From contig MU633611.1 of assembly GCA_026770595.1 (NCBI GenBank), positions 15,603 to 33,431 of the forward strand: a stretch of 17,829 nucleotides of DNA, read 5' to 3'. Source of the DNA: Ochromonadaceae sp. CCMP2298 (Eukaryota; Sar; Synurophyceae; Ochromonadales; Ochromonadaceae). This document shows positions 1 through 10,600 of this stretch, one piece after another; positions within the stretch are counted from its first letter, which is position 1, and every line of letters starts with the position of its first letter. Both the position numbers and the translations under genes were made by a program. Below the pieces are notes generated by a model. The model was given only the letters and a program-made list of their open reading frames with translations. It did not search any database and had not been told where the DNA came from.

Positions 1-100
<100 letters not shown>

Positions 101-110
101 GTATACGTAC

Positions 111-2873
111 CGGTCAGGAAGGAGGTGGAGGTGTCCTCTATGTCCACAGTATTGCCGGGCTGGACCTTGCGTTTCGCGTGGCCGATGCGGGCAGTGACGC
201 CGTCGCAGTGGTCGGCGAAGTGGTCTAATGGGGTGAGGAATGGGGTATAGGGAGGAATATGAAGAGGAATGTGGGTTATTAAGAGGAGTGTGGGTTATTA
301 GGAGGAGTGTGGGTTATTAGGAGGAGTGTTGGTTATTAGGAGGAGGGGGTTATTAGGAGGAGGGGGTTATAATTACGAAAAAATTATAAAAAGGAAATAA
401 ATATGATATATCAGTATATAGGAGTGAATTAAGGGGGTGAATGTTAAGAATATAAGGGGGGCAAATAAGGGGAGTGTATATAAAGAATAAAAAGGGGGGT
501 GGAATGCAAGGCTCACCGTTGTACTCTCCCTGCTGCCCGTCCGTCCACACCTTGGTGATCACCTTGCCCCCAGGGGACACGAGCGAGGGCCGCTTGCCGT
601 CAAGGTACAGCTCGATCTCTGCGGGGATAATGATGATGATGATGATGATGATGGTGATGAAAAGTGATAATAAAAGGAATGGGGATGTTAATGAAGGAAT
701 AAGGATATGATTATGCGATGAAAAATGGGAATTATGATTTAAAAGGGGTGGATTATAGTAAGGAAGTATGGATTATGATTATGGAATAAGAATAACATAA
801 TAAAGATAGTAATATAAAGATAGTAACATAATAAGGATGGTGAAGCTCACCAGGGGACTGGATCTTTCCCGGGTTTCCGTGGAACTTCATGCGGTAGATG
901 TAGCCACTGATGGTCTGCGTGTTCTGCGTGTCGTTGGAGCCCATGAAGGCTGTGGGTTTTTAATGGTTTTGTTGCCATGTGTGGTGGATTTTATTGGTTT
1001 TAATGTGATGTGGGGGGGGGGGGGGTTATCGGTTAATACATGGGTTTTACACTCTAATATGGGGGTTTAATACAATTATATGGGGTTTTAATACTACAAT
1101 ATGGGATTTTAGAGGGGGTTTCATACTATACTACTGTACATACCTGTGGTGGCGGTGAAGGAGGAGATCTCCCCCTGGTTGTTGGGGGTCTTAGCCTCCC
1201 ACAGGGCCATCTGGGGTGGGTTTAATAGGGGTGTAGGTGGGTTTTATAGGGTTGTAGGTGTGTTTAATAGGTGGATTAGGTATAATATACATTTTTAGGG
1301 GTTTGTTTCAAGGAGAAAAATAGGTTTATACTGTTACACACCTGGTAGATGATTCTGTAGGGGTGGGAGCTGCCGTAGGGGTGGTCCACGTCGAACGTTC
1401 CTGCGCTGCCGTCGCTGCTGCCTGCAGGGGGGGGTGTTATAATGATGGGTTTATTGGGTTTATTGGTTATGATGGATGGGTTTTACACCATGATGGATGG
1501 GTTTAATACTATGATGGGTTTTATACTATTGTGGATGGGTTTTATACTAGAATGGATGGGTATTCATTACGTACCTGCGAAGGAGAAGGTGCCCTCCTTC
1601 TTGTTGTCGATGGAGGTCTGGGGGGTGGGTTTTATACACATTGTAGTATAGAAAGGAAGGGTTTAATACAAAATATAGTATAGGTGTGAGGGTTTAATAC
1701 ACATTATAGCATACAAGGGGTGGGTTTAATCACCTTGGTGCAGGACAGCGAGGAGGGGGAGATGACATCGTTGGGCAGGCCGTACAGGGCAGACATCACG
1801 GTCTCGCACGAGGCGTCGCCCGCGATAGGGTCTGAGGGGGGGGGGTTAATGTTATGATATGTGGGTTTTATAATGTTAAAAGATGGGGGTTTTATAATGT
1901 TAGGATGGGTTATAATCTTATATCGGGTCTACTATTATAAGTGGGTTTCATACAATACAATACACTTTTATACTATACTTTTATACTATAATTTTATACG
2001 ATGTACGTACCTGTGACCCAGTCCTCGCCGGAGTTGTCGAAGTACCTGAGTGTCCAGTAGGGTTGGATATTATCATATAGAGAGGGTTTAATACACATTA
2101 TAGCGTATAGAGGGAGGGTTTAATACATATTATACTATAGAGAGGGGGTTTAATACATATTATAATACAGAGAGGGGGTTTAATACACATTTATAGAGAG
2201 GGAGGGTTTTAATACACACTATACACACTTTACATGGTGTGTACCTGATGGTCCAGTAGCCCGTGTCCGCCACGGCCTCCCCGTTGGTGAACATCGCAGT
2301 CCCATCGGAGGGGATCGCGGTGCGCACGCTGAGAGGCGACCGTTAAAATCATACGGGTTTAAGAATAAAAGACCAGGTTAGCGAGAGGGTGAAAAGGTCC
2401 AGACTTTGGCACCAGGGGGGATAAAAAGACAACACACCTACACCTACACACTGAACGTACGTGGAGGTGGTGAGGGTGGCGAAGTCGAAGATGGAGTACT
2501 TGACGGTGGACACGTCGTCCAGGTACAGGGGGTCCACGCCGTACTTGCAGGAGCGCAGAGAGCAGTCAGGGCCTGGTAAGTGGGACAGTTAAGAAGTGGA
2601 GTGTGATTTATAGGTGAAGAGAACGATGAGCGAAGAAAATTCATGAGTGAGAATGAATAATTAGCAAAGCGATGATAACAATTAATAATATAATGTATAT
2701 AGTATGTATTCCGGTGTAGCCCTTGTCGCACTCGCAGCCCATGGTGTTTATATAATAATTGTATAGTATGTATGTCATGTAATTTTATAGTATGTGTATG
2801 TACCGGTGTAGCCCTTGTCGCACTCGCAGCCCATGGTGGTGTCCTTGTCCCACAGCTCGTACACGTTGCCGTA

Positions 2874-2904
<31 letters not shown>

Positions 2905-3042
2905 GACATTTTGGGTTAAATGTGCGTCATTTGCAGATGAAGCTGCTGTGAGTACTATAAATACTATAAATAATATTATAGGTGTAATATATGTAATAAC
3001 AGTTCCAGTAATAAACATAATATAGCGTAATACGTGTAAAAT

Positions 3043-3094
<52 letters not shown>

Positions 3095-3712
3095 ATATCG
3101 TACCTGTGGTGGCGAGCTGCTTGATGGTCTTGCACACGCCGTGTCCGGAGCAGGACGAGGGGTAGCCGGGGCACGAGGCGCGCTGGCAGGAGACCCCGTC
3201 GTAGCCCTCGAAGCACTCGCACTCGCCCGTGGAGCGGTCGCACTTGCCCTTGTTGGAGCACTCCATGTAGTAGTGCGCAGAGTTCTCCAGCTGGTTCAGG
3301 TCTGAGTCCTGCATCTGCGGGAACTGCTCCGTGGTGCCGTAGGGATACACGGGGCTGTTGTCGATCAGCAAAATGTTGGCGTCGGAGACGGTGCCGGAGG
3401 TGTCCAGATCACCCTGTTCGAAAATAGAAATAAATAGTTAGATGCGGTTAATGTTCGGGTTGCGTAATGAGGGTGATATTTTCCGAAATGGATGGTTAAA
3501 ATTAAGTAGCGTTGGCAACTCACCTTGGGGGTGTCCACGTGAGCGAGGCCGAACATGCACACGCGCTCGGAGCAGTCCGCGGCCTGCCAGTTGCGGTTGC
3601 AGATGCACATGTCGTAGGAGGTGCAGCGGCCGTGGCCATTGCACGCGTTGGCGCACTCGGAGGCCACGCTGGCGAAGCCCGCCAGGCAGGCTATAAGGAT
3701 GATTTGCAGCAT
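111..3712 (-). CDS. Secreted EGF-repeat protein A (Sig1/mastigoneme-like), 3' end outside window
   Basis: Thirteen exons on the minus strand join in frame (at least 468 aa): 3712-3524, 3413-3104, 2875-2804, 2572-2461, 2328-2245, 2045-2011, 1831-1734, 1617-1575, 1421-1342, 1210-1144, 949-851, 618-517, 224-111; the gene continues past base 1. The ATG at 3712 is chosen because it gives a signal peptide (residues 1-18, hydrophobic [18 protein letters not shown]); upstream in-frame ATGs add a polar stretch ahead of it. EGF-like modules follow: about 20-52 (CNGHGRC), 115-144 ([16 protein letters not shown]), and 151 onward (CSGHGVC, continuing as [10 protein letters not shown] and DCSLRSC in exons 3-4). 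Most of the later part has few cysteines and matches nothing I recognise. Protein B, the divergent neighbour, has the same plan, so they look like paralogues. Heterokont Sig1/Ocm flagellar-hair proteins have similar EGF units; that role is inference. Confidence 0.85.
1640..2235 (-). repeat. Intronic tandem units in introns 5-7 of protein A
   Basis: Repeated units whose minus-strand (sense) core reads about CTATAATGTGTATTAAACCC followed by a C-rich run. They recur in the introns between exons 8-7, 7-6 and 6-5 and are clearest at 2060-2220. The same unit, also in sense orientation, fills introns of the plus-strand OST3/6 gene and of the adaptor-like gene, so orientation follows transcription, not the chromosome strand. 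Confidence 0.8.
2711..2746 (-). repeat. Duplicate of exon 3 end inside intron 3 of protein A
   Basis: These 36 bases are identical to 2803-2838, the 3' end of exon 3 plus the first donor base, 92 bases away inside the following intron. In the copy the donor GT is replaced by GA, so it looks spliceosomally dead. The flanking ACATACTATA after the donor is also partly shared, consistent with a tandem duplication that spanned the exon-intron boundary. Confidence 0.9.
2877..2904. repeat. (TG)n microsatellite at a splice acceptor
   Basis: On the sense strand of protein A, intron 2 ends in a run of CA repeats followed directly by the CAG acceptor at 2876. The acceptor therefore has no ordinary polypyrimidine tract. 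Confidence 0.9.
3047..3091. repeat. (TA)n microsatellite
   Basis: About 22 TA units lie within intron 2 of protein A, 12 bases from the donor of exon 2. No gene function is apparent. Confidence 0.95.
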
Positions 3713-4011
3713 CCTAAATTTACTCAGATCCGGGAAGGGCTCAGATCGAGTAGATGTGCGCTGCGGATTAAAGATCGGGCCAGGCAGAGCGCTTTCGAAA
3801 GCTTTGGATGGCTCTTTTTGCGCGGTCCAAAAGACGATCTGCGGGAAGCGAAACGTCATTTGGATGAAATGGGCGTCCATTATATAACAAATTAAGCAAT
3901 ATAGGCGCAATAATATTGAGACAGTGCTTTTGGGGCCCTCTTTGAAACGGTCTGATTTAACTTACTGATTTTCCCATTCCCTATATAAAAAGGGGACAGG
4001 GTCTAGTCCCT
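3713..4011. promoter_or_regulatory. Upstream region of protein A, part of a divergent promoter
   Basis: The stretch lies between the outward-facing starts at 3712 (-) and 4566 (+). A TATA-like TTATATAA occurs on the minus strand near 3880-3888, about 170 bases before the protein A start, and TATATAAAAAGGGGACAGGG occurs on the plus strand near 3981-4000. A 12-bp perfect palindrome GCTTTCGAAAGC lies at 3791-3802. None of these is proved functional; they are candidate core elements. Confidence 0.4.
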
Positions 4012-4299
4012 CTTTGTAATCGGAGATGCCTCATTGACAAATATTTTGGATCGAGATTGATCTTGCGGCGTTCGGCTGAAGCCTGCGATGCGATGGAGCG
4101 GCCATTCGAGAGGGATAACTGCGTTTTGGTTCAGCGAGAGCCAGAGGGGAGAGCCAAAGGAAGCGGAGAGGCGCTGACTCGTACTCCGTTTCTGTCCGCA
4201 TCGGCACACACGTACCCACATACCCACCCGACCCACGCCCACCATGGACAGCCAAACTAGCCTCACCTTCCCCCCCCCCTATCCCCCACGCGCTTTGCC
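4012..4299 (+). pseudogene. Decayed copy of the 5' end of the phosphatase-like gene
   Basis: This stretch aligns with the inverted segment 14851-15249: the upstream region, 5' leader and first codons of the phosphatase-like gene. Shared blocks include GATGCCTCATTGA, AATATTTTGGATCGAG, GCGATGCGA, GAGCGGCCATTCG and the start ATGGACAGCCAAACTAGCCT, which encodes MDSQTSL. After the eighth codon the copy carries a T/C-rich insertion, shifts frame and stops at the TAA at 4316-4318. No catalytic exons follow, so it is a 5' fragment, not a gene. It now sits in the upstream region of protein B and could lend promoter sequence to it. The (GA)n and CACACCC arrays of the intact gene are almost absent here. 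Confidence 0.85.
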
Positions 4300-4565
4300 A
4301 TCATATAAGGATCAATAAATTTTTTATATAGAAAAGGGGAGCATGGGACACAAAAAGGGGAACACCCCGCATTTTTCCAAATTTTGGGGTTTTATAATTC
4401 ATTGGACTTTATAGAAGATTTCGAGCTGTATCTTGGGTCTTTACGACTACCCTTGTCTGCCGTTTTGCGCCAAAGCGCCACCCCAACTCTCAAAAATCCT
4501 CTTCCCGCAGTGGCAATTATCTATTCTGAATCAAGCCCGACCCATAAACTCTACTGACTTCCAAG
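4300..4565 (+). promoter_or_regulatory. Proximal upstream region and leader of protein B
   Basis: This AT-rich sequence has TATATAG near 4326 followed by AAAAGGGG motifs (4332 and 4355). Similar AAAAGGGG-A-CAGGG strings occur at about 3988 and 15250, upstream of other starts in the window. No upstream coding exon was found; the ATG at 4566 follows a plausible leader (ACTTCCAAG before ATG). Confidence 0.35.
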
Positions 4566-5614
4566 ATGCTCGCAAGGATTCTCATCTTCTGCGCCCTTGT
4601 GGTGGCCGTGCAAGCGGCGTGCGACAACGCGTGCTCGGGGCACGGCAAGTGCCTGCAGCAGGGCATCTGCGAGTGCTTCGACAACTGGGGCATGGGCCTC
4701 GGACACCTCTCCGGCGACTGCTCCGAGCGCATCTGCCCCTTCGAGAAGGCCTGGGTGGACACCCCCGACAGCCTAGGCAACTTCCACAAATACGCCGAGT
4801 GCGCCAACAAGGGCATCTGCAACCGCGGCTCGGGCGAGTGCGAGTGCTTCCCCGGCTACGAGGGCAAGGGCTGCCAGCGCACCGCCTGCCCCAACGACTG
4901 CTCCGGTCACGGCCGATGCAAATACATCGAGGACATGCCCGCCGCGCAGGATTACTACGCGGGGCTGCCTACGGGCGGGAGCTTCCGTGAATCACATGAG
5001 GCCGAGACGTTCTCCTACTTCGGCTGGGATAACTACAAGACCAGGTATGCTACTTATACTATTTTATTAATTATTATATGCTATGGTTCTATTATACACT
5101 AAATTTTATTATTATTATAATGTGCTATTATCATTAATTATATTGATATTTTATACTATTATTCTTCATAATTCACCAGGGGCTGCGAGTGCGACCCCGA
5201 ATTCGGCGATGTGGACTGCTCCAAGCGCCTGTGCATGCACGGCAACGACGTGATGGACCAGAGGGACAACCTGCTGCTCGCGCAGAAGTACCAGATGCAG
5301 AAGATCACTCTCAGGTACGCATATGTATGTATATGTATATATGTATTTCTATGTACAGCACCACCACCAGACAACAAAATTTAGTAGATGGTGGAATTTA
5401 GATATTTTTTAAATATCGATAAACCATTCATCCCAATCACCCACTCTTTTGACTATCTATTACTGCAGGGCCGACGACCCCGAGTCCGGCACTGACCCCA
5501 AGGACCCCGTGTCTGACTATTCCGCCCTGAAGGACAAGACTTTCGCACTCACCTTCAAGGTACGCACATACATATACACATACCCAAACATATATACATA
5601 CGTACATACATACA

Positions 5615-5647
<33 letters not shown>

Positions 5648-5742
5648 GATTATACTTTTATATATAAACATATCTATATACCTCTATTTGTTTATATCGT
5701 CTAACTTTTTCCTCCCCTCCTTCCCTGCCCCCCCCCCCACCA

Positions 5743-5778
<36 letters not shown>

Positions 5779-7135
5779 CCCCCCCTTAACGAGACATATA
5801 CCACCATCCCCATCCCCTTCTACAACTTCCAGGTACACACACCTACCTATATATACATATATATATACATATACATACATATACATATTTTTATACATAT
5901 CTATTTATATTACATAAATCTATATATATATAAGTATATACATTAAATATATAACATACCATCCCCCCCTTCTCCTACAAACTGCAGGGCGGTCTGGGCA
6001 ACACCGACGGGCTGAAAGAGTTCATTCTGGACGTCGAGGAGGCGCTCGAGAGACTGCCCAACAAGGTACGTACCATATACACACACATATCTAATATACC
6101 CATACAAATATATAAAAAAATACATGTCCATAACAAAATATCAAAAATATATATTTATTCTATTTTTTACATCTTTAATTTTAATTTTTTTTTTAATCCT
6201 TATCTCTCCCCATAATCCATATATATGCATATATACATAGGTCATCGACAACGTGGAGGTGCACGGCTCTATCGACGATTACAACACGATCCGCCTCAAC
6301 GTAACCTTCGTGGGGGAGAACGTGCAAGGTACACATACACTTACACAAACACATACACCAACACATAAACATACCCATACACATACACATAAATACATAC
6401 CAACCATATCTGTGCCTTATACCTCTATCCAATTTTATATCTAACCCCCTGTACCCCTCTAATTACATCCCTTTATCCCTCTAATCCCCCCTTCCCCCTC
6501 CTAACACCCTTCTCTGCCTCCCAGGCCCCCAGAACCTGCTCACCGTCAAGTCCATCATGTGCGGGGACGGCTGCACGCCCAAGCTGTCCGGCCTGGAACT
6601 GCAGCTGGAGAGCCAGAACGTCACTCAGGTACACCCACACACCAACAAACCAACCTCCCCCTGACCCCCGAACATGTCATTATATCTTCATTTATGACCC
6701 CTGTCATTTATGACCCCCAAAAATGATAGCTCCAAATATATATTTCTAGCTATATGCTAGCTATAATTCTATACCCAAATGTATATTTAACCCCCTCCTC
6801 CTACACCCAATCATGTATTAAACCCCCTCCTACACCCAATCATGCATTAAACCCCCTCACAGGTGGTTATGTCGGATTTCAACAGCTACGAGTGCGGCAG
6901 ACGCGGCAAGTGCGACTACACCACGGGCCTGTGCCAGGTACCTACTTAGTATACATATACTTATTGTATTTATTATACATATTATGTTTATATTATATTA
7001 TTCTACATATACCCCCACACACACACACACACGCTAACACCTATTTCTCCCACCTATCCACCTATCCCCCCTCTCTTTCAGTGCTTCGCGGGGTACACGG
7101 GGCTGTCGTGCAGCACCATCGCATGCCTCGTATAA
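4566..7135 (+). CDS. Secreted EGF-repeat protein B (Sig1/mastigoneme-like), complete
   Basis: Nine exons join in frame to 380 aa plus TAA: 4566-5044, 5180-5314, 5469-5559, 5794-5832, 5988-6065, 6241-6328, 6525-6628, 6863-6937, 7082-7135. Residues 1-17 form a signal peptide ([17 protein letters not shown]). EGF-like modules follow: [11 protein letters not shown]... (about 19-55), [16 protein letters not shown] (about 80-105), CSGHGRC then [18 protein letters not shown] (exons 1-2). A cysteine-poor middle contains the segments [14 protein letters not shown] and [11 protein letters not shown], then a cysteine pair region (MCGDGC) and a C-terminal EGF module ([20 protein letters not shown]) ending IACLV. 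N-V-T sequons are possible N-glycosylation sites. This plan recurs in many heterokont and haptophyte secreted proteins. It is divergent from, and related to, protein A. A flagellar-hair or surface role is inference. Confidence 0.9.
5590..5645. repeat. (CATA)n microsatellite
   Basis: A tetranucleotide array in intron 3 of protein B, just downstream of the GTACGC donor. The array and the rest of this intron contain no AG. Confidence 0.9.
5744..5777. repeat. 34-base poly-C run before a micro-exon
   Basis: An uninterrupted C run, then one G and seven more C, lies directly upstream of the 39-base exon 4 of protein B. It serves as the pyrimidine tract of that acceptor, made of C rather than T. Homopolymer length is an assembly risk. 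Confidence 0.85.
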
Positions 7136-7668
7136 AAAAACACGTTTCACGGCGTAGGGGGGAAAGTAACGTGTGTAACGTACACATAATACGTAAATTC
7201 GCTTGGGTACGTAACGCACGCGCGCTTTTCCCTCGCTGTATTTGGCGGTCGGGGGGAATGCACAATAGTATGTAATTATGAGGACTGTTATTTTTAGCTT
7301 GTGCTGAAATAAGTAACTAATAATAGATGAACACACGCTGATTTCAATGTCTTTATAGAATGTTTTGAGTTGCAATAGATGGCCGTGCAAGGCAGGTGTT
7401 TTATTATATTTTGCCAATTCCCCCAAACCATCCGGTAAAATACCAAATCGGGCCGTTTTTATGCGCGGGTTGTAAGTGTCCATTTTTGCCACAACCGCAG
7501 AGATGTGGAGAGAAGATCCGATCCGGCAGATTTCATTCTATCTCCCTGGACTATTCAGTCTATCAGTCTGTCTGGAGTTGTCTGTGACTGCAGAGCCAGA
7601 GCCCAGAGTGAGCCCAGGAGCGAGCCAGAGAGAGAGCCAGCGTAGAGAAGCCAACAGCCCAAGCCAAA
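7136..7668 (+). promoter_or_regulatory. 3' region of protein B and upstream region/leader of OST3/6
   Basis: No exon was found here. The first part is the presumed 3' UTR of protein B; no clear AATAAA was seen. The last 170 bases before the ATG at 7669 are a purine-rich leader with repeated GAGCCAG and GAGAGAGCCAG strings. The leader of the phosphatase-like gene carries similar GAGAGCCAGAGGAAGC strings, so this may be a recurrent leader composition rather than a specific site. Confidence 0.35.
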
Positions 7669-10600
7669 ATGCGAGTGCTTTCTCTGCTCGCGCTGCTCTG
7701 CACAGTGGCAGTCTCGGCGCGCAAGGCGAAAGAAGCCAAAGCCAAGGCCGAACCGAAGGTCTCAAAGCTAGCCAGGGCTTTCAAAGAGGACCCCCTGTAT
7801 GCCCTTACGGATGCCACCTTCGGCAAGTATATATCGGACAGACCGAGGGAGTACCATGCGGTAAGGAAGGGAGTGGGAGTGGGAGTGGGAGTGGGAGCGG
7901 GAGTGGGAGCGGGAAAGGAGCGGAAAGGAAGGGGAGGGAAAGGAGGGGACAGAGGGGACAGAGGGGGCGGAGGGGGCGGAGGGAGAGGGAGCTTTATTCG
8001 GAACCCTATATCGCCCCAATAACCCAATAACCGTATCCCACATCCATCCCACTCCCATACAGGTGGTCATGTTCACAGCGACGGCGCCGCAGTACCAGTG
8101 CGGCGTGTGCGTAAAGACGCTGGAGACGTTCGAGGCGGGGGCGGAGCTGTACCACCAGCAGTACGACTTTAACAGGTATTAAACCCACCATCTCTCTACC
8201 ACAAACATCTATTAAACCCACTTCTACGCCACAAACATCTATTAAAACCCTACTGTACCACAAACATCTATTAAAACCCTTCTACCACAAATGTTTTAAA
8301 CCCCCTCTCTCTACCACAAACGTAATAAACCCTCTCTCTCTACCACAAACGTAATAAACCCCCTCTCTCTACCACAAACGTAATAAACCCTCTCTCTCTA
8401 CCACAAACGTATTAAACCCACTCTCCACCACAAACGTATTAAACCCACTCTCCACCACAAACGTATTAAACCCCCTATCCACCACAAACGTGTTAAACCC
8501 CCTATCCACCACCAGCTCGAAAGAGGAGCAGAGGCTGGCATTCTTTGTGGTGGAGGTGGATGGGGCGAGGAAGATTTTTGGGGACATGGGATTGGAGACG
8601 GTACCCAAGGTAAGGGAGATATAGGTATAGTGTGGGTTGGGGGGGGAGATGGAGGGGTCTAGATAGAGGGGGAGAGGCATAAGAGGGGGTGGATGGGAGT
8701 AGGATCTTTGTGGAGATGGGATTGGGGATGCCGAAGGTGTGGGAGGGTTTAGTAGGGATAATTGGGGGTGGAGGCAGTTGCGGCAGCTGGGGTTGTGGTT
8801 TTGTTTTTATTAGTGGGGTAAGGGGGGAGGGGATGGGGCAAGAGGTAGTGGAGTGAGAGGGTAGGGGGGTGAGAGGGTAGGGGAGTGAGAGGGTAGGGGG
8901 GTGAGAGGGTAGGGGAGTGAGAGGAGGGGACAGCTGGGCTGATTTGTAACCTGTATCTCCAGTATATTCCTTCTATTATATCTACGTCCATTATGCACAA
9001 ATAGTCATATTCACCCACATAATTATACACACATACTCATTTAAACCCACAATATGTAACCGTCCGTGCATCACTGCTCCAGACCCCAACCTACACTACA
9101 CAACCCACCCCACATACACATTGAATAACCCCCCACCCCGCAACATTGTATAACACACACATTAAATAACCCCCCCTAAATGCACACAATTACATACTAA
9201 TCTACACATTGAATAACCCCCACTACACACAAAAACACCCACACCAATAGGTCTACGTCCTCCCCCCGCAGGACTCCGCCTCCCCCAAGATGAAAATATC
9301 CAACTTCGAGGTACGTTCATTATTGTATGTGTATCTGAATATGTGTATGTGTAAATGTGTATTTGTATATGTGTATATGTATGTGTATATGTATATATGT
9401 ATACTGATAAGATGAAAATATCCAACTTCGAGGTAACTTACTTACAACATTGTATATGTATATGTATGTATATGTAAATATAAATATATGTAAATATATA
9501 TGTATATGTATGGTACACGCATAGTTATATGATACACACAAACACGCATGTATGAGAATCCACATAAATATGAGAATACATACCACATATTTTTACGAAT
9601 ATGCTCAAATATATTCATAAAAATACCAACTCACAACTCATACACTACCTTTTTATCACTACCTTTTTATCACCCCCCCATACTTGCAGATGCAGAACCG
9701 TGCACTTCTGGAGGGCCCCTCCGCCTTTCTCGCAGAGCTGGAGGGCCAGTCAGGTGTGAATGTGCATTAAACCCCCTACATGTATACTATAATGTGCATT
9801 AAAACCCCTCCTATACTATAATGTGCATTAAACCCCATCCTTCTATACTATAATATGCATGAAACCCCCTACATGTATACTATAATGTGCATTAAAACCC
9901 CTCCTATACTATAATGTGCATTAAACGCCACCCTTTTATACTAAACCTTGTATGTTATATGTTGTGTGTATGTTATATGTATCAAACCCTATCTGTGTGT
10001 GTATTAAATCCTCCATTCCTCCTGCATCTATACTATAATGTATATTAAACCCCCTCAATTGTACTTTAAATACCTATTAAACCCCCTATAACCAATTACC
10101 CAACCCCTAAAACCCCTATACCTATCCTCCAACACAACCTTTTAAACTCCCAACAGGTGTTAAGGTTGAAATGACCCTCCCCCCCCTGCTACTGCTCACC
10201 GGCCTGTGCATCCTGGCAGCCCTCACCGCTCTATTCATAGGTACGTAACCCCTATTATGTGTATGTAACCCCCTCCTATGATGTGTATTAACCCCCCTAT
10301 ACTATAATGCGTATGCAACCCCCTACAATAATGTGTATGAAACCCCCTCCTATGATGTGTATCAACCCCCTCCTATACTATTATGTGTATGAAACCCCCT
10401 CGTATACTATAATGTGCATTAACCCCCCTCCTCCTATACACAATGTGCATTAAACCCCCTCGTATAACACAATTAACTACACTAACACAGTTACCCCCTC
10501 TAACACAACATCCCACACAATCTCCCTTTAAAACCCCCCTATAACCCACCCACCCCCAGCCCACGCTAAGCAGGACTTCTACTCCGCCCTACTCTGCTAC

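Noticed and set aside
5744-5777. Poly-C and poly-G runs (also 1012-1025, 12292-12306, 17366-17388) as assembly gaps
   Set aside because: Exons on both sides stay in phase, so there is no evidence of a gap; exact run lengths are nevertheless unreliable.
5818-5987. Protein B intron 4 ending resembling its exon 4 end (TTCTACAACTTCCAG versus TCCTACAAACTGCAG)
   Set aside because: Only about 11 of 15 bases match and both are pyrimidine-rich, so acceptor composition explains it.
8176-8515. CRISPR-like regular repeats
   Set aside because: Units are contiguous with degenerate spacers, lie inside a eukaryotic intron and have no leader or cas genes; this is a minisatellite.
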